From Candidatus Zhuqueibacterota bacterium (GTDB lineage: Bacteria > Zhuqueibacterota > Zhuqueibacteria > Zhuqueibacterales > Geothermadaptataceae), in NCBI GenBank assembly GCA_015491485.1, contig WFVT01000290.1:1-36016 (forward strand): 36,016 nucleotides of DNA, in the 5' to 3' direction. Of this stretch, positions 28,260 to 36,016 are shown one piece after another (the first letter of the stretch is position 1; every line of letters starts with the position of its first letter). Under the pieces are notes generated by a model. It had not been told where the DNA came from and searched no databases. It worked only from the letters and a program-made list of their open reading frames with translations. Position numbers and translations under genes: made by a program.

Positions 28260-28285
28260 AGGGAGACGCTCGAGCTCCCTTTTTT
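28260..28285 (+). terminator. Intrinsic terminator downstream of the coiled-coil gene
   Basis: AGGGAG acgctcgag CTCCCT followed by TTTTT. Confidence 0.8.
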
Positions 28286-30075
28286 CATGCCGCTTTGACA
28301 GTGTCCTGAAACTCGTTCAATAGTGATTCAACCACTTGAAACCCGGCACGCCAAAACGATTCTTTCCGAAAATCCAGCCCCACATTGGCGACTAATCTTT
28401 CCGGCCAATCTGAATCACCCGAGGCGAGGAGTTGTTTGTATTTGGGGATAAAGTCTGCGCCTTCCTGCTCGTACTGGTGGTACAACGCCAGCACCAGTAA
28501 AGCCCCGAACGTGTACGCATAGCAGTAAAATCGGGTATGGATAAAATGGGGAATAACCGCCCAAAACCACCGTTCTTCGGGCAGAAACTCCACCACATTG
28601 CCATACATTTCGGTTCGCCGCTCGACCCAGAGCTTGCAAAGTTCATCCGCGGACAGCCGGCGTTTTGCCCCTTCCAGATGGGCATCCCGTTCAAATAAGG
28701 TGTACATGGTTTGCCGGGAAATGGTACCGAAAAAGTCTTCCAGCTTGGAGGCCAAAATTTGCATGCGTGTTTCCCGATCCAGTTCCATGTCCAGTAAACG
28801 GCGCGTTAAAAGCATCTCGGCGAAAACCGAAGCGGTCTCCGCCAGTACCAGTGGCGGGTGATAGGTGAGCAGAGTTTGTTGCTGACCTGCCAGCAAATCG
28901 TGCAGGGCATGTCCAAGTTCATGCGCCAGCGTATAAACGCTATCCAGGTTATCCACATAGTTGACCAGCACATACGGATGTACGGATGGCGTTACTCCGT
29001 GACAAAATGCGCCGCCGCGTTTGCCGGGCCGGACTTCAGCATCGATCCAGCGGTCGGTAAATGCCTTTTCAATGAGCGACCCAAATTCCGGGGAGAAATT
29101 GTTGAAACTTTCCAAAACCAGATCCCGACCTTCATTGAATGGGATGGTCCATTGGGAACGGGCTACCGGCGCATACAGGTCGCTTCCTTTGAGTTTATCA
29201 ACTCCCAGTACGCGAGCTTTCAGCTCGTAATATTTTTGTGCCAAAGAATAATGCTCAGCCGTAATCTGCATCATGGTTTCCACCACGTCACCCGGCACCT
29301 TGTTGCGCAGATACGACGGCTGCATGGGATGTTCATACCCGCGCAGCTCCATCTCCGTTGCGTGATCTTTGATGATATTGCCGAAAATATTGGTGAAAAT
29401 GATGGCATTTTCGCCGTATTTGCCGTCATGCGCCTTTTTCACGCGATAGCGCAAATCCGCGTCCGGATGCCGCATAAGCTGGCGCATTTCGCTGTCGGTA
29501 AGGGTTTTTTTCTCTCCGTCGATTTCCAGCTCCCACAAAAAAGAGGATGTGAATTCATCGAAAAGATTGACAAAAGCGGTTCGGCCGGATAGGTTTTTCC
29601 GGTTGATAATCTGTTCTTCTTTTTCGGAAAGCGTGTAGGGGGTAAACAGCCGCTCTGATTCAATAAAGTGACGATAATGGCCGAGACGGGGATCGGAGAG
29701 AATGGTGTTCGCCTGAGGTTCAGGCATGCGCTGAATTTCCAGGCCGAAAAAAAGCGTTTCATTTTCAATGCGGCTGTAGATATCCTGCGCCATGGCCAGC
29801 AGGGCTTTGTAGCGGTCGTTCCGGCCGTCTCCGGAAAACAACAGACTGGCCATCACGTACGGCCGGTAAATTTTTTCCAGCAGCATTTCATAATCCCGGA
29901 GCGCGGATTTCAATCGCCCGGTATCGCAATCGCTTGCATTGATTTTTCCGTAATATTGATTGCGGAAATCTTTAGCCAGCTCGAGAGCCTGGTGCATATC
30001 CCGTTCGATGCGTTCTTCATCGGCCTCCGGGTACAAATCGCTCAAATCCCAAACAACGCCTTTGGCTTTTTCCAC
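28285..30075 (-). CDS. M3 family oligoendopeptidase F-like metallopeptidase
   Basis: 'TLAHELGHALHDLLAGQQ' (HExxH), 'LVLAETASVFAEMLL' (downstream Glu ligand), M3B-like length and C-terminal region. Confidence 0.94.
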   Translation of the reverse strand: MEKAKGVVWDLSDLYPEADEERIERDMHQALELAKDFRNQYYGKINASDCDTGRLKSALRDYEMLLEKIYRPYVMASLLFSGDGRNDRYKALLAMAQDIYSRIENETLFFGLEIQRMPEPQANTILSDPRLGHYRHFIESERLFTPYTLSEKEEQIINRKNLSGRTAFVNLFDEFTSSFLWELEIDGEKKTLTDSEMRQLMRHPDADLRYRVKKAHDGKYGENAIIFTNIFGNIIKDHATEMELRGYEHPMQPSYLRNKVPGDVVETMMQITAEHYSLAQKYYELKARVLGVDKLKGSDLYAPVARSQWTIPFNEGRDLVLESFNNFSPEFGSLIEKAFTDRWIDAEVRPGKRGGAFCHGVTPSVHPYVLVNYVDNLDSVYTLAHELGHALHDLLAGQQQTLLTYHPPLVLAETASVFAEMLLTRRLLDMELDRETRMQILASKLEDFFGTISRQTMYTLFERDAHLEGAKRRLSADELCKLWVERRTEMYGNVVEFLPEERWFWAVIPHFIHTRFYCYAYTFGALLVLALYHQYEQEGADFIPKYKQLLASGDSDWPERLVANVGLDFRKESFWRAGFQVVESLLNEFQDTVKAA

Positions 30076-30093
30076 AACACCACTCCTTTCGCT

Positions 30094-30492
30094 TTAATGG
30101 CCATTCCAGATATCCGCCGTTGCAAGCTCCACCGAGTTGCCTGCCGGATCGCGAAAATAAATGGAATGCCCGCCGTTCGGCCAGCGCACTTCGCTTTCAA
30201 TTTCAATGTGGTGGTTTTGCAAATGCTGCCGCCATCGATCCAGATCCTCAAGCCGGATTGTAAAAGCCACATGCCCGGGCCCCATCGCGCCGTGGGGCGG
30301 GATGGCGTCTTCGCTGGTGCGGGTTTTTTGCGGATTGAAAATGAGAAACATCGCCTCACCGCATCGGAAAAAAACGTGGCGATCCGGCTTTCGGCTGAAA
30401 AATTCAAGACCAATCACATCGCGGTAAAATGCTTCGGCGGCTTGCAGGTCTTCAGCATAAATACATGTCTCGAGAATGCCTTGTGGATGCAT
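30094..30492 (-). CDS. VOC/glyoxalase-fold protein
   Basis: 'LETCIYAEDLQAAEAFYRDVIGLEFFSR', 'HVAFTI', 'GGHSIYFRDPAGNSVELAT'. Confidence 0.9.
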   Translation of the reverse strand: MHPQGILETCIYAEDLQAAEAFYRDVIGLEFFSRKPDRHVFFRCGEAMFLIFNPQKTRTSEDAIPPHGAMGPGHVAFTIRLEDLDRWRQHLQNHHIEIESEVRWPNGGHSIYFRDPAGNSVELATADIWNGH

Positions 30493-30851
30493 GATCCGTT
30501 CCGCTTCCCTTTCTGATATTCTTTCCGGACGAGCCGGTCGCTCTATGGCTTAAAAACCTGCATGCTCTCCCCGGGCATCTCGGCGGCCAAATTCACAAAA
30601 GGATTGGGCGATATGCCTTCGCCCGGGAATTGTGGGGAATATAACAAAAAATGCGCCTTCTTTCCAATAGAAAGTATTCCGAAAAGCAGATGCCTGAGCT
30701 AATATCCTTTGATTCCAGTTAATGAAGGCAAAAGCGGTACATGCTTGTGGCACATGCGGGGAGACAACCCGTTCATTCCAGCGAATAGCCCGGCAAACAC
30801 CAACAAATCAAAAATAGATATAGACAGGGAATTTGATTGGGTTGAAAACAG

Positions 30852-30880
30852 TTGCCAGAGCCGGGAAAAACCTTTATGCT
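30852..30880 (+). promoter_or_regulatory. Candidate promoter TTGCCA - 17 bp - TATGCT
   Basis: 30852-30857 and 30875-30880, inside the upstream extension of the M20 ORF; supports the start at 30908. Confidence 0.5.
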
Positions 30881-30907
30881 AATAGAGAACGTTCAAAACC
30901 GGAGGGT

Positions 30908-32464
30908 ATGAAGATGGCACGACGCTTTGCGGTTTCCGGCATAATCATCGCCGTTTTTGCGTCTGTATTATATGCTGATGCGCTCCTGGCGCAGTTTCGG
31001 CTGGATGCTGTCCGGAAATACCGTCAGCAGCATGAAAAAGCGATTTTGCAGCAACTTGTTGAATTCCTTCGCATTCCCAATGTCGCCAGCGACAGCGTCA
31101 ATATCTGGAAAAACGCGAATTTTATTCTGGACATGCTGAAGCGGAGAAACATCCAGGCCCGACTGCTCACCATCCCCGGCAGCCCACCGGCCGTCTATGG
31201 CGAATTGCCTGCTCCGGGGGCAAAGCGCACGGTCATGCTATACGTCCACTATGACGGGCAGCCGGTGAATCCTGTACAGTGGGCCAGCGATCCCTGGAAG
31301 CCCGTTTTCCGAGATCGCCTGCCTCACGAAGGCGGCAGAGTAATTCCCTTCGATAGCTTGCCGGAACCGGTGCCGGGCGATTGGCGCATTTATGCGCGTT
31401 CGGCCAGTGATGACAAATCCCCACTGATTGCGCTTATGACCGCTCTCGATGCATTACAGGCCAATCGCATTCCCATCACCGTCAACTTGAAATTTTTCTT
31501 TGAGGGGGAAGAAGAAGCCGGCTCTCCACACATGCGGGCATTTTTGGAAAAATACAAGGACCTCCTTCAGGCGGACGTGTGGTTGCTGTGCGACGGTCCG
31601 GTCCATCAAACCGGCAAAAAATTGGTTTATTTCGGGGCGAGAGGCATTACCGGAGTCGATGTCACGACGTACGGCCCGGCCCGTCCCCTGCACAGCGGCC
31701 ATTACGGAAATTGGGCGCCGAATCCCATCTCCCAGCTCGTGCACTTGCTCGCCAGCCTGCGGGATATCGATGGCAAAGTTACCATCGACGGATATATAGA
31801 TGACGTACGGCCTCTGACCGACACTGAAAGACAGGCCATCCAAAAGGCCCCCAATCTGGAACAACATCTCAAAAATGAATTGGCGCTTACATGGACCGAG
31901 GGACAGGGCAGGCGGTTAGAAGAACTGATCCTGCTGCCGGCGGTCAATTTCAAAGGATTGGTTTCCGGGCAGGTCGGAGAAAAAGCCCGCAATGCGATTC
32001 AAACCGAGGCCAAAGCCAGCGTGGGATTCAGACTGGTGCCCGACCAGACGCCCGAAAAAGTCCGCGAGCGTGTGGAAGCGCACATTCGCAAACTCGGTTT
32101 TCACATTGTGCATGAAGCGCCGGACCTTGAAACGCGCCGCAAATATCCGAAGCTGGTTTACCTGCGTTGGGAAAAAGGCTATCCACCGGCGCGAACCTCG
32201 CTGGATTTACCGGTTTCGAAAGCGGTCATTCAAATTCTGGAAGAGGTGCGAAAGGAGCCGGTCGTTGTCCTGCCTTCCACCGGCGGCAGCATTCCGATGT
32301 ACTTGTTTCAGGAAGTTCTGGGCTCGGAGGTCATTCTTGTGCCCATGGTCAACCACGATAACAACCAGCACGCGGAAAATGAAAATTTGCGCATTCAAAA
32401 TTTATGGGACGGGATTGAGATGTATGCGGCGTTGATGGCGCGGTTGGGGGAAGTGTGGCGGTGA
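30908..32464 (+). CDS. Exported M20 family metallopeptidase/dipeptidase
   Basis: Signal peptide 'RRFAVSGIIIAVFASVLYADALLA', 'VMLYVHYDGQPV', 'IYARSASDDKSPLIALM', 'FFEGEEEAGSPHM'. GGAGGGT before ATG 30908; the track start is 30833. Confidence 0.92.
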   Translation: MKMARRFAVSGIIIAVFASVLYADALLAQFRLDAVRKYRQQHEKAILQQLVEFLRIPNVASDSVNIWKNANFILDMLKRRNIQARLLTIPGSPPAVYGELPAPGAKRTVMLYVHYDGQPVNPVQWASDPWKPVFRDRLPHEGGRVIPFDSLPEPVPGDWRIYARSASDDKSPLIALMTALDALQANRIPITVNLKFFFEGEEEAGSPHMRAFLEKYKDLLQADVWLLCDGPVHQTGKKLVYFGARGITGVDVTTYGPARPLHSGHYGNWAPNPISQLVHLLASLRDIDGKVTIDGYIDDVRPLTDTERQAIQKAPNLEQHLKNELALTWTEGQGRRLEELILLPAVNFKGLVSGQVGEKARNAIQTEAKASVGFRLVPDQTPEKVRERVEAHIRKLGFHIVHEAPDLETRRKYPKLVYLRWEKGYPPARTSLDLPVSKAVIQILEEVRKEPVVVLPSTGGSIPMYLFQEVLGSEVILVPMVNHDNNQHAENENLRIQNLWDGIEMYAALMARLGEVWR

Positions 32465-32562
32465 TCCATCGAATCGGGTCGCCGCCGGGATGGTTCATTC
32501 CACACTGCTTTTGTGGCGCATGTTTTTTCGCGTGATTTGTTTCTTATGAGCAGAAACCGTAC

Positions 32563-32634
32563 GAGGACACCGGATGAAAATCCAGCCAACTGCGGGCCCT
32601 ATCCGTGGATGGTTCCGGTGTCCTCTTTTATTTT
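32563..32634 (+). terminator. Long-stem intrinsic terminator with a structured loop
   Basis: GAGGACACCGGA 32563-32574 / TCCGGTGTCCTC 32614-32625 followed by TTTTATTTT; inner ATCCA/TGGAT pairing. Confidence 0.75.
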
Positions 32635-32879
32635 GATAAACCATGCCTGGCGTCGCAAATGACGGTTCCCGGTCCTTGTATCCTTACCCGAATGCTGTTG
32701 CCACAAAATCCTGCACACATCGTCAGGGCAATTTTTGCTTTCCCGACACCTTTTTAACAGCGCCTTTCCATCCATAAAAAAATTGTTTCTCTACTCAACA
32801 GCAAACCATACATGCCGATAAAGCCAATTAGATTTCTATAATTCCATGCCTGCGAATGCATAACAACGAGGAGGTGTGT

Positions 32880-35534
32880 ATGCGTTTCAAAAGGGGCTTA
32901 GGCGTGCTTGCGCTTTGCCTGCTAATGGTGGCAGGGATGTCAGCGCCGGCACAATCCCAGTACCTTCAGATTAATGGCAGTACCGTCGATTCGTTGACCA
33001 TCGGTACGCCATTCCAACTGAAGTACACCTTCGGCACTTCAGCAAGTGCGAAAGCCGAAGTCTGGTTGGATCTGGACGGCGACCTCATGGTCGGGCCATC
33101 GGATTACTTGCTGTTTGAGAGCTTTTCTGAAGATGAGATGGTAACCGATGGCGGTCCGGATGATGAAACCGGCCCGGGCGATGGAGTATGGGAGCGAACC
33201 TTCAGCCACTTCTTTATGATCGCCCCGGCAACGTATCTCATCCGGGTCATCGAGGGTAGTAGCGTCAATCAGGTTGTGCTGATCTTGAAACCGGATCCCA
33301 GCAGCAAAATCGTGCGTGGTAAAGTGACGACGCCGAGCAATGCAGCCAACCTGCTGGTCCTGCTGGTGCCGGATATGCCATCACAGCCGGACAGCCTCGG
33401 TGACGGCTTTCCGCCACCACCGGATAGTGGCTATTTCCCGCCACCGGATAGTTCAGGGAACTTTCCGCCTCCGGATAGCTCGGGAATGAATCCCCCACCG
33501 CCGCCGGGCGATACCACAGACGTTCCTCCGGATACCAGCAATATGACTCCGCCTCCGGCCCGGTTCGCCGCGGTGAAATCGCATTTTGCGAAACAGGTTG
33601 ACCGGATTCTGCAGAATGATCCTATGCCGTTCGACTGTAACTTCTTCAATCAACCCGATGATGATGGCTTTTTCCCGATCGGTGCGATCACGGATTCGAC
33701 CGGCAGCTTCCAGGTCAGCGTGCCGCCCGCTCTGGTTGGCGTGCGGTGGATGCTGCTTGTTGTCGATATATTTGCGAACTACAACAATTATTTTCCGCCT
33801 CCGCTACTCCCGGTCGATTTGACTACGGATACCGTGGATGTGGCTCTGGACATGAAGCCGACCACGTCTTATGTGAAAATCAGTGTGAAAGATTACTTCG
33901 GTGACGCAATCAAAAATGCTCTGGGCGATACCGCAGAAGTTGAAGTGGCCGTCTTTAATGAATTTGCCGGCTCAATGACGTACCGCCGGACGGTCAACGG
34001 CGTGGCGGTGTTGCCGGCCCTTCCGGGAAACAATCAATTCGATATCAAGGCGAATTTGTTTGGCATGTATCTGCGTCCCGTAAACGATTGGTTCGCTAAT
34101 GTCAACATGAACGACACCGTCAAAGTGGATTTGGTTTTGTTGCCGGTGGATAATTGGATCAATGGACGCGTCACCATTGAGAACCGGGACCCGGCTTCGT
34201 GTATTCACCTGTATGCCGAAACCGATCAGGCGCCTTACGTATCCCATGCCGTGACCAATGATTCGGGATACTATAGTCTGGCGGTCAATTCCACGTTCCA
34301 GACCTGGAAAGTGATTCTGGATGTCCAGACCATCCCGTATGGTTACTGGGTTGAAAATGATGTGTGGCAAATCCTGGCAAAACCGGGAGAACGCTATGCC
34401 GATTTCAACCTGGTCAGAGTTGACAGCGGCGGTCCTGGCCCTGGGCCCGGTCCCTGCCCGGACCCCTGGAACAATCCGGCCGAATTCGCACCGAAAGTCG
34501 TGCGGGTGAAGGATATCCCGAACGATCAGGGCTTGCAGGTGCGTGTGGTCTGGCGTGGCAGCAAAGTTGAACGCGGCGGGCAGAATTGCGATATCGGCAT
34601 CGGCGTCGAATATGGCGTGTGGCGCCGTGGCCCGGCCATTCCGGACTCTGGCAGCGCTCCGCCCCTCGGCAAAGCAAAGGCACACAAGGTGAAGTCTTTT
34701 GATGAAGCCTATCAACTGGCCAAACAGCTCGGCCCTGGCAGCACGTTTCGGATTGAGGGCCAGCGCTATCTCTGGGATTTTATCGTGTCGGTGCCCGGCG
34801 CCCATTTACCGCTGTACTCGTATGTTGCGCCGACGCTTTATGATTCAACGGCCAATAACCCGGGATGGTCGTACTTCCGAGTTTCAGTCCATCTGGCGAT
34901 GAACAGCTTCGTCATCTTCTCCGAACCGGATAGCGGCTATTCCGTGGACAACCTGGCTCCGGTCTTGCAAAACGTGCAAGTACGGCTGGTTGGTAATGGC
35001 GTTCGGATGAGCTGGGAAACGCCGAACAGCCCCGACGTGGTAGCGACGCGCATCTACCGTAGCAACCAGCCGAATTTTGATCTGAAAAATGCGACCCTGG
35101 TCGGTGTGACCACGGAGAATGAATTCTTCGATCCGAACGGCACGGATAAACATTACTACCGTATCGTGGTCGAAGATGATGCCGGTAATGTGACCTCAAC
35201 CGATGCGGTTCCGGCAAAGGTGACCGGCATCGTTTCGCGTGGTGGTCTCATTCCCGATGATTATGTGCTCGATCAGAACTATCCGAATCCGTTCAATCCG
35301 TCAACCCGCATCTCGTTCGGTCTGCCGGAAATGGGACGGGTTCGGCTGGACATCTTCGACCTCATGGGCCGGCATGTTCGTACTCTGGTTGATGGAGAGC
35401 TGAACGCCGGTATGTATGAGGTTGTTTGGGACGGCCGCGACAACCGGGGGCAGAAAGTGGCTACTGGTATTTACCTGTATAAATTGCAGGCTCCCGATGC
35501 GTTGCTTCAGAAAAAGATGATTCTTTCGAAGTAA
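32880..35534 (+). CDS. Secreted surface protein with Pro-rich linker, carboxypeptidase-regulatory-like segments and C-terminal T9SS type A-like sorting domain
   Basis: Signal peptide 'RGLGVLALCLLMVAGMSAPAQS'; PPPDSSG repeats; tail 'NYPNPFNPSTRISFGLPEMGRVRLDIFDLMGRHVRTLVDGELNAGMYEVVWDGRDNRGQKVATGIYLYKL'. GAGGAGG SD before ATG 32880. Confidence 0.9.
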   Translation: MRFKRGLGVLALCLLMVAGMSAPAQSQYLQINGSTVDSLTIGTPFQLKYTFGTSASAKAEVWLDLDGDLMVGPSDYLLFESFSEDEMVTDGGPDDETGPGDGVWERTFSHFFMIAPATYLIRVIEGSSVNQVVLILKPDPSSKIVRGKVTTPSNAANLLVLLVPDMPSQPDSLGDGFPPPPDSGYFPPPDSSGNFPPPDSSGMNPPPPPGDTTDVPPDTSNMTPPPARFAAVKSHFAKQVDRILQNDPMPFDCNFFNQPDDDGFFPIGAITDSTGSFQVSVPPALVGVRWMLLVVDIFANYNNYFPPPLLPVDLTTDTVDVALDMKPTTSYVKISVKDYFGDAIKNALGDTAEVEVAVFNEFAGSMTYRRTVNGVAVLPALPGNNQFDIKANLFGMYLRPVNDWFANVNMNDTVKVDLVLLPVDNWINGRVTIENRDPASCIHLYAETDQAPYVSHAVTNDSGYYSLAVNSTFQTWKVILDVQTIPYGYWVENDVWQILAKPGERYADFNLVRVDSGGPGPGPGPCPDPWNNPAEFAPKVVRVKDIPNDQGLQVRVVWRGSKVERGGQNCDIGIGVEYGVWRRGPAIPDSGSAPPLGKAKAHKVKSFDEAYQLAKQLGPGSTFRIEGQRYLWDFIVSVPGAHLPLYSYVAPTLYDSTANNPGWSYFRVSVHLAMNSFVIFSEPDSGYSVDNLAPVLQNVQVRLVGNGVRMSWETPNSPDVVATRIYRSNQPNFDLKNATLVGVTTENEFFDPNGTDKHYYRIVVEDDAGNVTSTDAVPAKVTGIVSRGGLIPDDYVLDQNYPNPFNPSTRISFGLPEMGRVRLDIFDLMGRHVRTLVDGELNAGMYEVVWDGRDNRGQKVATGIYLYKLQAPDALLQKKMILSK
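33399..33560 (+). repeat. Short in-frame imperfect tandem repeat encoding a Pro/Asp/Ser linker
   Basis: FPPPPDSGY / FPPPDSSGN / FPPPDSSGM / NPPPPPGDTTD / VPPDTSNM / TPPP. Confidence 0.75.
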
Positions 35535-35554
35535 CGCTCGAATGCCCTCCACGC

Positions 35555-35590
35555 AAAAGGCTACCCACAGCGGGTAGCCTTTTGTTTTTC
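35555..35590 (+). terminator. Intrinsic terminator downstream of the surface protein
   Basis: AAAAGGCTACCC acagc GGGTAGCCTTTT followed by GTTTTT. Confidence 0.9.
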
Positions 35591-36016
35591 GTATCCGTCC
35601 GATGAAGTGCAAGTTGAGTTTCAGGGTGCGAAGCCATGTTTATCTATACGCGAACGCGAGGCGTCCCCGCCGAGTGACCCACCCTCAGCCGGAGGCCTCG
35701 GGCTAATTGAGAAAGCTATTGCCGGTGGCCGTCGGGTTCGTTGGAAAAATTTGGGATTTTTCGGTCTGTCGGTCTGTATGAAATTTGGAGCAGCATGGAA
35801 GCCTTGTGACCGCTTCAAAGCCTTTGCAAGCTGCGGGATCGTGAGTTGCTATTTCCCAATGCCCTTCACCGGACGGATGCTGTTTTTCTATTCAAGCCAG
35901 GTATTGGAATAAGGCTCCACTCCGGTATTGCCAAAACACAGATTAATTCCGCCTTTGGTTTCAGAGCTCAGAGCCGAGTCGGTTGTGCGCCGTTTCAACA
36001 GCCCCGGTTTTTGATC

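Noticed and set aside
28858-29592. 244-aa plus-strand ORF opposite the M3 peptidase
   Set aside because: Antisense to the HExxH-containing oligopeptidase gene.
33972-34805. 277-aa antisense ORF opposite the surface protein
   Set aside because: Antisense to a confident CDS with signal peptide and sorting tail.
35607-35912. 101-aa ORF after the last terminator
   Set aside because: No domain, no good SD, unlikely composition; both strands open. The TCGGTCTG x2 repeat at 35761-35776 is too short to interpret.
1-36016. CRISPR array, rRNA, tRNA, tmRNA, RNase P RNA, integrase or transposase
   Set aside because: Looked for direct-repeat arrays, T-loop (GGTTCRANNCC) and known conserved RNA motifs by eye; none found.

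Overview
A roughly 36 kb bacterial chromosomal window at moderate GC. Two secreted proteins carry C-terminal 'YPNPFNP' sorting tails, and the coding style is typical of the FCB group (Caldithrix/KSB1/Ignavibacteria-like); this is an inference from protein style, not a phylogenetic test. The coding content is mostly recognisable: partial HAD hydrolase, small membrane protein, PH-domain-like protein, THUMP/RlmL-type RNA methyltransferase, two secreted S9 peptidases, REC protein with a Cys-rich tail, tandem M16 peptidase, PBP1C, DUF21/CBS protein, DUF1501 + DUF1800 pair, secreted esterase, Ddl, two MBL-fold hydrolases, CDP-alcohol phosphatidyltransferase, zinc-ribbon rhomboid, metallophosphoesterase, zf-HC2/TPR membrane protein, coiled-coil protein, M3 oligopeptidase, VOC protein, M20 peptidase, and a Pro-rich surface protein. 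I found no CRISPR array, rRNA, tRNA, transposase, integrase or recognisable defence system, and no clearly new multigene system. The best leads are: a promoter plus structured leader upstream of a small membrane protein with the start codon in a hairpin (643-771); a perfect 28-nt palindrome followed by a T-run just before pbpC (attenuator or terminator); a pair of 10-bp inverted arms about 42 bp apart overlapping the apparent promoter of the second S9 peptidase; a metallophosphoesterase/NAPE-PLD-like MBL gene pair; a Tat-like signal combined with a T9SS-type tail on the DUF1501 protein; and an orphan REC protein with a CxxC...CxxC tail. All alignments and motif matches were made by eye; no searches were run.
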